Shown here in pieces: positions 14,408 to 20,759 of a stretch of DNA of 29,317 nucleotides (positions within the stretch are counted from its first letter, which is position 1; the number at the start of each line of letters is the position of its first letter). The stretch covers positions 1-29,317 of the forward strand of contig JAJPXR010000198.1 of assembly GCA_021205375.1 (NCBI GenBank). The letters run 5' to 3'. The position numbers were made by a program, and so were the translations under genes. The notes under the pieces were generated by a model that was not told the DNA's origin, ran no database searches, and was given only the letters and a program-made list of their open reading frames with translations. Origin of the DNA: Clostridiales bacterium (lineage in GTDB: Bacteria; Bacillota; Clostridia; Oscillospirales; Oscillospiraceae).

Positions 14408-14756
14408 TTTCATCACCCCGGCGGTGTGCTACGGCGCGGCGTTCATCGCGGTGTTCCTCTCCACCACCAGCCAAATTTTGCTCAAGCAGCAGGCCAACAC
14501 CACCGCCAAAAAGGGCTTCATCTGGAAGTTCCTGAACCCGCGGGTCATCATCTCTTACGGGCTGCTGTTCCTCTCTCTGGCGCTGAACCAGGTGGCGCTG
14601 ATTTACGTGCCGGTGTCGGTGCTGCCCTGCATCACGGCCACCAGCTTTATCTGGATCTTCCTGTTCAGCGCGGTGATCTTGAAGGAACATCCCAGCAAAC
14701 GAAAGGTGCTGGGCGTGGTCATCATTTTGGCGGGTATCGCCATTTCCCGGCTGTAA
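14397..14756 (+). CDS. SMR/EamA-type small membrane protein, probable flippase subunit 2
   Basis: 119 aa, four predicted helices (about 9-30, 48-71, 73-95, 103-119) and the QILLKQQ turn after helix 1 that is common in EamA/SMR proteins. Unlike its partner it lacks an acidic residue in helix 1 (VFLSTTSQ), so the two halves are not equivalent. The asymmetry is typical of paired SMR proteins working as a heterodimer. ATG 14397 lies inside the end of the upstream gene (11-nt overlap, different frame). It is the last gene of the locus; a family A repeat and a hairpin follow before the convergent Nudix gene. Confidence 0.78.
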   Translation: MNTDFITPAVCYGAAFIAVFLSTTSQILLKQQANTTAKKGFIWKFLNPRVIISYGLLFLSLALNQVALIYVPVSVLPCITATSFIWIFLFSAVILKEHPSKRKVLGVVIILAGIAISRL

Positions 14757-14840
14757 AGGGAAATTCCTGACGGTTTGAGTGTGTTTTTGCTCAATAAGAC
14801 GGATGTTTTCCCCAAAGAAATACCGTTTCACAACTGCCCA

Positions 14841-14903
14841 CCCCTCTTGCCGCCCCTGAAAGGGGAGGAGGGCCGCCGCCTTTAGGCGGTGGCGGAGGGG
14901 TTT
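14841..14903 (+). repeat. Family A repeat, copy 5
   Basis: Nearly identical to copy 1: CCCCTC arm, GAAA-loop hairpin, GCCGCCGCC/GGCGGTGGC arm, GAGGGGTTT end. Confidence 0.85.
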
Positions 14904-14927
14904 CCACCGCACCACATCTGCACGCAA

Positions 14928-14976
14928 AAAACACCAGAGCGGGACCCAATTCACTGGGTATCGCCCTGGTGTTCTT
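14928..14976 (-). terminator. Intrinsic terminator of the Nudix gene, possibly bidirectional
   Basis: AACACCAG (14930-14937) pairs with CTGGTGTT (14966-14973), and ACCCA with TGGGT inside it. Read on the minus strand the stem runs straight into TTTTTT, a classical terminator for the gene ending at 14991. It may also stop + strand transcription from the glycosylation locus. Confidence 0.75.
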
Positions 14977-14990
14977 ATGTTTACAAACGA

Positions 14991-15554
14991 TTATAGAATC
15001 TCCTGGGTCAATCCGGCTCCGGCGGCCACCAATTCCAGCTCCTCCACATAGACGCAACTGGGGATACCGTTGCCTTTCACCGCCGCAAGGCAGTCCCGGA
15101 AGGGGAACCACCGCACTTCTTCCACCTCAGAGGCTTGCAGGGTCAGCTCCTCTGGCTCCACGTCCCGCCACAGGGCGTAGACGTTGCTGACCTGGTTGTC
15201 CCAAAAGGGGTGGTCGTGAAAGACCGAATGGCAGGAAAAACAACGCTGGCCGCAGTAGACCAATTCCTCCGGCGCGGCGTCCAGTCCCAGTTCCTCTTTC
15301 AGTTCCCGCAGAGCGGAGGGGACAAAGTCCACCCCGGCGGGGATGTGACCGGCGCTGGAGATGTCGTAGCAGCCAGGGTAGGAGTCCTTTTCCTGGCTGC
15401 GTTTTTGCAGCAAAATTTCCACCGTATCCCCCCGGCGGCGCAGCAGCCAGACATGGGAGGTGCGGTGGCGGATGCCCTCCCGGTGGGCGGTCTCCCGGTC
15501 CACGGTCAGGCCAGTGGGCTGGCCGTTCTTGTCTACAATATCCAAAAGTTCCAT
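14991..15554 (-). CDS. Nudix hydrolase (isopentenyl-diphosphate isomerase-like subgroup)
   Basis: 187-aa protein. It opens with ELLDIVDKNGQPTG and HREGIRHRTSHVWLL, characteristic of the YfcD/IDI-like Nudix group, followed by the Nudix box GHIPAGVDFVPSALRELKEELGL. In that box the glutamate normally at box position 7 is Val with Asp next to it, while the metal-binding REL-KEELG core is intact. Such enzymes cleave nucleoside diphosphate-linked compounds; the substrate is not predictable here. The start at 15554 follows GGGAGAGT and gives the usual family length; the longer frame adds unrelated residues. It is transcribed alone, convergent to the glycosylation locus and divergent from the threonine ammonia-lyase promoter. 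Confidence 0.85.
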   Translation of the reverse strand: MELLDIVDKNGQPTGLTVDRETAHREGIRHRTSHVWLLRRRGDTVEILLQKRSQEKDSYPGCYDISSAGHIPAGVDFVPSALRELKEELGLDAAPEELVYCGQRCFSCHSVFHDHPFWDNQVSNVYALWRDVEPEELTLQASEVEEVRWFPFRDCLAAVKGNGIPSCVYVEELELVAAGAGLTQEIL

Positions 15555-15584
15555 GAATGTACTCTCCCGTCTCTTTACAGCAAT

Positions 15585-15593
15585 ATTATAACA
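15585..15593 (-). promoter_or_regulatory. Extended -10 promoter element for the Nudix gene
   Basis: On the minus strand TGTTATAAT (15593-15585) is a consensus extended -10. The -35 region is poor, as is common with extended -10 promoters. Leader of about 25 nt. Confidence 0.55.
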
Positions 15594-15724
15594 GGATACG
15601 CCGGGAGGGGAAGAAATTTCTGAAAAAATAACGCTGAAAAACGGCGGGCGGCGGGAACGCTTTTTGTGACTTGTCCCCACGTTTGAACGGGACGGGAGAT
15701 TCTGCCGAATGGTGCGCCGCCGCC

Positions 15725-15753
15725 TTGACTTTTTTCGGAATCAGGGATACAAT
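15725..15753 (+). promoter_or_regulatory. Sigma-A promoter upstream of threonine ammonia-lyase
   Basis: TTGACT (15725-15730), a 17-nt spacer and TACAAT (15748-15753). The next + strand gene starts 245 nt past the expected start site. The 450-nt gap 15555-16004 otherwise holds a palindromic repeat at 15884-15952 and no convincing gene. Confidence 0.6.
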
Positions 15754-15883
15754 GAAATGAAATTTGTGGTTATCCCTTTTATTCAGCGCTAAGTGGAACC
15801 TTCTGCGCTGCCATGCGGTTTTTCTGCGCGGAACTCCTGCAACCTGCTGCGCGGACAGGCGCACATGGCTTTTGTTTTGTATG

Positions 15884-15952
15884 TGTAGGGGCGGCCCTAG
15901 GCCGCCCTGGGTAAGATCGTGATTCCCCGGGCGGCCAAGGGCCGCCCCTACA
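15884..15952 (+). repeat. Palindromic element with 24-bp inverted arms
   Basis: Left arm 15884-15907 and right arm 15929-15952 are inverted copies (TGTAGGGGCGGCCCT... and ...GGGCCGCCCCTACA) with one mismatch, around a 21-nt centre. Each arm itself contains GGGCGGCC and related self-pairing. A small MITE- or REP-like element lying inside the ilvA leader; unrelated to families A-C. Confidence 0.8.
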
Positions 15953-16004
15953 AACGTGCAGTGCTCCTTCCGTGTAAAGCTGCTGAGGCAAAGGAATACC
16001 AGAG

Positions 16005-17258
16005 ATGAAATTTGACTATAAAAGGACGAACTGCACTATGATGACCCTCGATTCCTTCAAGCAGGCCCGCCGGGTACTCCACGGCGTGATCCGCCAGACC
16101 AATCTGATCTACTCCGAATACTTCTCCGGCGAAACGGGCAACCAGGTCTATCTCAAGCCCGAAAACATGCAGGTGACCGGCGCGTACAAGATCCGCGGCG
16201 CCTACTACACCATCTCCACCCTCTCCGAAGAGGAGAAGGCCAAGGGGCTGGTCACTGCCAGCGCGGGCAACCACGCCCAGGGCGTGGCCTACGCCGCCCA
16301 GAAAGCGGGCGTGGCCGCCACCATCGTCATGCCCACCACCACCCCTCTCATCAAGGTGAACAACACCAAGAGCTATGGGGCCAACGTCATCCTCCACGGC
16401 ACCACCTTCGACGACGCCGCCGAGGAAGCCTCCCGCCTCAGCGCGGAAGAGGGGCTGACCTACGTTCACCCCTTCAACGACCTGCGGGTAGCCACTGGAC
16501 AGGGAACCATCTCCTATGAGATTTTCAGCGACCTGCCCGATGTCAACGTGATTCTGGTCCCCATCGGCGGCGGCGGCCTGGCCAGCGGCGTGGCGACCTA
16601 TGCCAAGATTTTGAACCCCGGCGTGAAGGTCATCGGCGTGGAGCCCACCGGTGCGGCCTCCATGAAAGCCTGCCTGGAGGCCGGGAAAATCGTCACCACT
16701 CCGACCATCGAGACCATCGCCGACGGCGTGGCTGTCAAGACCCCCGGCGACAAGGTGTTCCCTTACATCCAGCAGAACGTGGACGAGATCATCACCATCG
16801 ACGACCAGGAGCTGGTCTCCGCTTTCCTGGACATGACGGAAAAGCACAAGATGATCGTGGAAAACGCCGGCCTGCTGTCCGTAGCCGCCCTGTACCACCT
16901 GAAAGACCTGGGCATCCAGGGTCAGAACGTGGTGCCCATCATGACCGGCGGCAACATGGACATCATCACCATGTCCTCTCTGATTCAGCACGGCCTCATT
17001 CTCCGGGGACGCATCTTCACCTTCTCGGTGTTACTGCCCGACCAGCCGGGCCAGTTGCTGCTGGTGGCCGACATCCTGGCCAAGGAGGACGGCAACATCA
17101 TCAAGCTGGAGCACAACCAGTTTGTCAACATCAACCGGCAGAGCGGCGTGGAGCTGCGGGTCACGCTGGAAGCCTTCGGCAACGCCCACAAGGAGAAGAT
17201 TTTGAACGCCCTGACCCAGGCGGGCTTCTGCGCCCGCGAAGTGGACCCGGTGCTGTGA
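16005..17258 (+). CDS. ilvA: Threonine ammonia-lyase with C-terminal ACT domain
   Basis: PLP-dependent enzyme converting threonine to 2-oxobutanoate and ammonia, for isoleucine synthesis or threonine catabolism. Fold-type II catalytic domain (about 15-325): Lys62 in TGAYKIRGAYY is the PLP lysine, SAGNHAQG is the substrate loop, and GGGGLASG (188-195) binds the PLP phosphate. A single ACT domain (about 338-415) resembles the short clostridial TdcB/IlvA type, which is usually less feedback-inhibited than two-ACT biosynthetic enzymes. ATG 16005 has AAGGA at 9 nt; ATG 16038 or 16041 (MMTLDSF) is an alternative with AGGA at 11 nt and would match many homologues better, removing 11-12 residues. It is transcribed from 15725-15753 through a long leader. 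Family C repeats follow the stop. Confidence 0.92.
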   Translation: MKFDYKRTNCTMMTLDSFKQARRVLHGVIRQTNLIYSEYFSGETGNQVYLKPENMQVTGAYKIRGAYYTISTLSEEEKAKGLVTASAGNHAQGVAYAAQKAGVAATIVMPTTTPLIKVNNTKSYGANVILHGTTFDDAAEEASRLSAEEGLTYVHPFNDLRVATGQGTISYEIFSDLPDVNVILVPIGGGGLASGVATYAKILNPGVKVIGVEPTGAASMKACLEAGKIVTTPTIETIADGVAVKTPGDKVFPYIQQNVDEIITIDDQELVSAFLDMTEKHKMIVENAGLLSVAALYHLKDLGIQGQNVVPIMTGGNMDIITMSSLIQHGLILRGRIFTFSVLLPDQPGQLLLVADILAKEDGNIIKLEHNQFVNINRQSGVELRVTLEAFGNAHKEKILNALTQAGFCAREVDPVL

Positions 17259-17292
17259 TCAATGTGCAATTTGCAATTAGCAATTAGCAACG
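17259..17292 (+). repeat. Family C repeat after ilvA
   Basis: TCAATGTGCAATTTGCAATTAGCAATTAG-type run beginning immediately after the TGA stop of ilvA. An inverted copy lies at 17379-17412. Confidence 0.7.
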
Positions 17293-17378
17293 AGTTGGTT
17301 TGCAGCCGCAGTTGTATGCCTGTAACGTCACCGGAAAACGCTACCTTTCGCAAGGAGCGCAATCATCCGATTCCCGCG

Positions 17379-17412
17379 TAATTGCACATTGCACACTGCT
17401 AATTGCTAATTG
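17379..17412 (-). repeat. Family C repeat before recR, inverted
   Basis: TAATTGCACATTGCACACTG followed by CTAATTGCTAATTG, opposite in orientation to 17259-17292. The two can pair around an 86-nt spacer. It ends at the recR ribosome binding site. Confidence 0.7.
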
Positions 17413-17424
17413 AAGGAGGCCGCT

Positions 17425-18027
17425 ATGCAATATTTCCCCCCTGCGCTGGAAAAATTAGTGGAACAGTTCGCCCGGCTGCCCGGCATCGGCACCAAGAGCG
17501 CCCAGCGGCTGGCCTTTTACGTGCTGAACCTGCCGGAAGGGGAGGCCCAGGCGTTCGCCGACGCCATTGTGAACGCCAGGCAGTCCATCTCCTACTGCCC
17601 GGTGTGCCAGAACCTGACCGAAGGGGAAGGCCCCTGCGCCATTTGCGCCAGCCCCAAGCGGGACAAGGGCACCATCTGCGTGGTGGCTGACCCCAAGGAC
17701 GTGGTGGCGATGGAGCGGGCCGGGGAATACACCGGCGTGTACCACGTCCTCCATGGGGTCATCTCCCCTATGAACCACGTGGGGCCGGACGATTTGCACA
17801 TCAGCCAACTGGTCAGCCGGGTGGCCGCAGGCGGCGTGGACGAGGTCATCATGGCCACCAACCCGGACACCGAGGGGGAGACCACCGCCTATTACCTCTC
17901 CCGGTTGCTCCAGCCCTTCCAGGTGAAGCTCACCCGCCTGGCCTATGGCATCCCCATGGGCAGCCATTTGGAATACGCCGACGACGCCACGCTGATGCGG
18001 GCGCTGGAGGGGCGGCAGGCCATGTAG
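17425..18027 (+). CDS. recR: Recombination mediator RecR
   Basis: 200 aa, full family length. RecR with RecO/RecF loads RecA on gapped DNA. Visible parts: N-terminal helix-hairpin-helix LPGIGTKSAQRLAFY (18-32), a four-cysteine zinc finger (Cys58, Cys61, Cys71, Cys74), a Toprim domain with VIMATNPDTEGETTA, and the C-terminal LAYGIPMGSHLEYAD segment. ATG 17425 is chosen because GAAGGAGG lies 6 nt upstream. A TTG in frame at 17410 is upstream of that site. In many Firmicutes recR follows dnaX and a YbaB gene; neither is here. The stop TAG abuts a family B repeat, and a bidirectional hairpin ends the unit. Confidence 0.96.
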   Translation: MQYFPPALEKLVEQFARLPGIGTKSAQRLAFYVLNLPEGEAQAFADAIVNARQSISYCPVCQNLTEGEGPCAICASPKRDKGTICVVADPKDVVAMERAGEYTGVYHVLHGVISPMNHVGPDDLHISQLVSRVAAGGVDEVIMATNPDTEGETTAYYLSRLLQPFQVKLTRLAYGIPMGSHLEYADDATLMRALEGRQAM

Positions 18028-18060
18028 AGCTGTTAGCTTTTAGCCGTTAGCTGTTAGCCA
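18028..18060 (+). repeat. Family B repeat after recR
   Basis: AGCTGTTAGCTTTTAGCCGT followed by TAGCTGTTAGCC, immediately after the recR stop; nearly the same as the copy after the TSCPD gene. Confidence 0.7.
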
Positions 18061-18103
18061 GGAAGTGCTGGCTGATACGAACAGCGCAAAACGAAACACA
18101 TTC

Positions 18104-18149
18104 AGAAAACCACCGTTTCCCTGTTCTTTTGGGGAAACAGTGGTTTTCT
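18104..18149. terminator. Bidirectional terminator between recR and the FAD oxidoreductase
   Basis: AGAAAACCAC-C-GTTTCCC (18104-18121) pairs with GGGAAAC-A-GTGGTTTTCT (18132-18149), a 17-bp stem with one mismatch and T- or A-rich flanks on both sides. It suits the convergent genes. Confidence 0.8.
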
Positions 18150-18153
18150 CTTT

Positions 18154-18180
18154 TCATTGCTCATTGCTAATTGCTCATTG
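18154..18180 (-). repeat. Family C repeat overlapping the FAD oxidoreductase stop
   Basis: On the minus strand CAATGAGCAATTAGCAAT supplies the last Gln codon and TGA stop of the gene, exactly as at the end of wecE. Confidence 0.75.
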
Positions 18181-19755
18181 ACGACAGACTGCTTCCGCCG
18201 TCCGCACCCCGTCCACGGCGGCGGAGACGATGCCTCCGGCGTAGCCGCAGCCCTCGCCACAGGGGTACACCCCCCGCAAGGCGCACTGGCCGCTCTCGTC
18301 TCTGGGCACCTTCACCGGGGAGGAGGAGCGGGTCTCCACGCCGGTGAGCACTGCGTCCGGGTGGGCGAAGCCCCGCACCTTCCGGTCCAGCAGGGGCAGC
18401 GCCCCCCGCAGGGTCTCGGTGACATAGGGGGGCAGACAGCCATCCAGCGTGGTCCACTTGACGCCGGGGCGGTAGGTTGGCTCCACCTCCCCGCCGCAGA
18501 CGCTGGCCCGCTCCGCCAGAAAGTCCCCCACCCGCTGGGCTGGGGCTATGAAGCCGCCGCCGCCTGCCTGAAACGCGGCCCGCTCCCACTGCTGCTGGAA
18601 GCGCACCCCGGCCAGGGGGTCGCCGCCGCCGAAGTCACCAGGGTTGACCCCTACCAGAAAGCCACCGTTGATGTTTTTCCCATCTCTGGCCCGGAGACTC
18701 ATGCCGTTGGTGACCAGCAGGCCCGGCTCCGAAGCCGAGGCCACCACCTGACCGCCGGGGCAGACGCAGAAGGAGAAGGCGCTGCGGCCATTGGGCAGGT
18801 GACAGCTAAGCCGGTAGTCGCTGGGGGGAAGTCTGTCCCAGAAATCGCCGTACTGGGCGCGGCTGATGGCCTCCTGCCGGTGCTCGATGCGCACACCGAT
18901 GGCGAAGGGCTTCTGCTCCAGAGGGATACCCGCCTCCAGCAGGACCTGGAAGGTGTCTCGTGCGCTGTGGCCGGGGGCCAGAATCAGCGCGTCGGTGGAG
19001 AGGGTATAGGCGTTCCCCTCGGCGCGCACCTGTACCCCGGTGAGACGGCCTCCCGCTTGTTCCAGCCCCACCAGTTGGTGGCCGAAGCGCACGTCACAGC
19101 CCAGCCGCACCAGCTCCAGCCGAATATTTTTCACCACCTGCCGCAGCACGTCCGTCCCCACATGGGGCCGGAAGGAATAGGCCACGTCCTCCGGCGCGCC
19201 CATGGCGACAAAAGTGTCCAGCACCGTTTGGATGCGGGGGTCGTGGGTGCCGGTGGTCAGCTTGCCGTCGGAGAAGGTGCCCGCGCCGCCCTCGCCAAAC
19301 TGCACGTTGCTGTCTGGGTCCAGCTCGCCGGTGCGCCAGAACCGTTCCACCGCCGCCGTCCGCTGCTCCACGGGTGCGCCCCGTTCCAGCACCACGGAGG
19401 GGATACCCGCCCGCGCCAGATACAGGGCGGCGAACAGTCCCGCAGGTCCCATACCCACCACCACCGGGGGCAGTCCGCCCTTGCGTTTGGGCGTGGGGAA
19501 CTGGTACGCCTGCCGGGGGAGCTGACTGACCCGCTTGTCCCGGACCCGGCGCAGTACGGCGGCCTCATCGTCCACCGCCGCGTTGACGGTCAGGACCATG
19601 TGGATGTCGTCCTTCCGCCGGGCGTCGATGGACTGCTTCACCAACTCCAGCCGCCGGAGCTGGTTGGGGGGCAGCCGTAGCAGCTTGGCCGCCTTGCGGT
19701 ATAATTCTTCCTCCCGGTAGTCCACCGGCAGGGAAAGGTTGTTGATTCGCAGCAT
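18175..19755 (-). CDS. FAD-dependent oxidoreductase (COG2509-like)
   Basis: 526-aa flavoprotein of the family often annotated as NAD(P)/FAD-dependent oxidoreductase or uncharacterised FAD-dependent dehydrogenase. About 90 N-terminal residues form a small alpha/beta domain (LPVDYREEELYRKAAKLL...). A Rossmann FAD site follows, VVVGMGPAGLFAALYLARAG (98-117) with VLERG at the strand end. Later motifs are FGEGGAGTFSDGKLTTG, ALILAPGHSARDT, and a C-terminal GVYPCGEGCGYAGGIVSAAVDG typical of this group. The cysteine pair in CGEGC may be redox-active. Substrate unknown; roles in tRNA or redox metabolism have not been established for this branch. The start at 19755 follows GAAGGA. It converges on recR across a shared terminator. 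Confidence 0.9.
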   Translation of the reverse strand: MLRINNLSLPVDYREEELYRKAAKLLRLPPNQLRRLELVKQSIDARRKDDIHMVLTVNAAVDDEAAVLRRVRDKRVSQLPRQAYQFPTPKRKGGLPPVVVGMGPAGLFAALYLARAGIPSVVLERGAPVEQRTAAVERFWRTGELDPDSNVQFGEGGAGTFSDGKLTTGTHDPRIQTVLDTFVAMGAPEDVAYSFRPHVGTDVLRQVVKNIRLELVRLGCDVRFGHQLVGLEQAGGRLTGVQVRAEGNAYTLSTDALILAPGHSARDTFQVLLEAGIPLEQKPFAIGVRIEHRQEAISRAQYGDFWDRLPPSDYRLSCHLPNGRSAFSFCVCPGGQVVASASEPGLLVTNGMSLRARDGKNINGGFLVGVNPGDFGGGDPLAGVRFQQQWERAAFQAGGGGFIAPAQRVGDFLAERASVCGGEVEPTYRPGVKWTTLDGCLPPYVTETLRGALPLLDRKVRGFAHPDAVLTGVETRSSSPVKVPRDESGQCALRGVYPCGEGCGYAGGIVSAAVDGVRTAEAVCRQ

Positions 19756-19772
19756 AGTTTTTCCTTCTGATT

Positions 19773-19800
19773 TGTATAGTAGTGGTTAGTGACCAGCAAA
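19773..19800 (-). promoter_or_regulatory. Possible promoter of the FAD oxidoreductase gene
   Basis: Minus strand TTTGCT (19800-19795), a 16-nt spacer, TATACA (19778-19773). Both hexamers depart from consensus. Confidence 0.35.
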
Positions 19801-19833
19801 GACGCAAAACCACAACCAAATGATAAGCACTAT

Positions 19834-19893
19834 CCCCTCTTGCCTCCCCTGAAAGGGGAGGAGGGCCGCCGCCGCAGGCGGTGGCGGAGGGGT
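19834..19893 (+). repeat. Family A repeat, copy 6
   Basis: As copy 1, but the second hairpin loop is GCA instead of TTTA. Sits between divergent genes. A family C run (TTGCACATTGCTAATTGCAC) follows at 19901-19920. Confidence 0.85.
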
Positions 19894-19924
19894 TCGCACA
19901 TTGCACATTGCTAATTGCACATTC

Positions 19925-19941
19925 TCAGTATACCATACTGA
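19925..19941 (+). promoter_or_regulatory. Dyad upstream of the 219-aa gene
   Basis: TCAGTAT-ACC-ATACTGA, a perfect 7-3-7 inverted repeat, 45 nt before the start of the next gene and at a plausible promoter position. Could be an operator; no matching regulator is seen. Confidence 0.35.
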
Positions 19942-19985
19942 ACTGGCCCCGTCCAGAGGGTGAAAACGTTTGCGGGAGGAACATC

Positions 19986-20645
19986 ATGGTCGGTTATTTC
20001 ATCACCCAGGGCAGCCGCCCCCGGTTTTTCCGGGAGGAGGTGTTGGGTCTGCCCCTGCTCCGGGGCCAACTGCCCCAGCGGAGCGACCCGGCCCGTTGGG
20101 AGCGGAAGGCCCTTCGCTTTTTCCGGCGGGCGGGGGTGCATTGCCTGCTGAATGGCCCGGAGAACGCCGCCCTCCCCCTGACCGAGACAGGGCCTCTCTA
20201 TCGCCGCAAGGCGGCGGACATCGCCCTCTTAGCGTTGGAACAGCGGGGCGTACCGCCTGAAACGGCGGTGGTGGGCATCTGGGCCAGCCACGCCAGCCGG
20301 GAGCTGGAATCCGCCTGCCGCGTCCTGGCGGGACAGGTGCGGGCGCTGGCCCTGGAGCTGCCGGAGCGGGAGACCCTGTCCTGGGAACTGCAACAGGATT
20401 ACGGCATCCCCGTGTTCCGGGGAGAGGGGACCGTTACCCTTTGCTTCACTCCCACCCCGCCGCAGGAGAACCGTCTGCTGCTGGGGACGGCGCGGCCCAA
20501 CGTGCCGAGAATTGCTTTCTCCGCGCCGGGGGTGGAGGTTCCTCCCGGCTGCCCGGTGACGCCTCTGCTTACCCTGTTGGGGGAAACGGGACGGCTGGGC
20601 TGGGAACAGATACAAGTCCAGATTTCACAAGGCGGAGAGCCGTGA
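19986..20645 (+). CDS. Hypothetical protein upstream of smc
   Basis: 219-aa soluble protein I cannot assign. No signal peptide or membrane helix. The N-terminal half is rich in Arg and aromatic residues (ITQGSRPRFFREE, RFFRRAGVHCLL). Residues about 85-125 have an alpha/beta pattern (AVVGIWASHASRELESACRVLAGQVRALALELP), and a TVTLCFTP strand lies near 150. The C-terminal part carries ARPNVPRIAFSAPG. The pattern is compatible with a small Rossmann-like or nucleotide-related fold but no catalytic motif is clear. The start at 19986 follows GGGAGGA at 7 nt. It lies 114 nt ahead of smc and is transcribed the same way, but smc has its own promoter between them. High GC and good codon bias argue for a real gene. 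Confidence 0.75.
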   Translation: MVGYFITQGSRPRFFREEVLGLPLLRGQLPQRSDPARWERKALRFFRRAGVHCLLNGPENAALPLTETGPLYRRKAADIALLALEQRGVPPETAVVGIWASHASRELESACRVLAGQVRALALELPERETLSWELQQDYGIPVFRGEGTVTLCFTPTPPQENRLLLGTARPNVPRIAFSAPGVEVPPGCPVTPLLTLLGETGRLGWEQIQVQISQGGEP

Positions 20646-20680
20646 GAAGCACTTTTTTGGCGGCGTCCCCTTCTTTCCCG

Positions 20681-20709
20681 TTGCAATTTGGGAGACAAAC
20701 CGCTATAAT
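20681..20709 (+). promoter_or_regulatory. Sigma-A promoter of smc
   Basis: TTGCAA (20681-20686), a 17-nt spacer and consensus TATAAT (20704-20709). Leader of about 45 nt before the TTG start of smc. Confidence 0.8.
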
Positions 20710-20759
20710 TAACCTGTATTGTTGTGTAAGAACGAGAATGTGAAAATAGAGGTGTCCCC

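Noticed and set aside
15586..15864. 92-aa minus frame upstream of the Nudix gene
   Set aside because: No ribosome site, Lys/Arg-rich random composition and overlap with the Nudix promoter and the ilvA promoter.
18157..19680. 507-aa + strand frame opposite the FAD oxidoreductase
   Set aside because: The minus strand has a clear FAD-binding motif, ribosome site and family match; the + frame has none.
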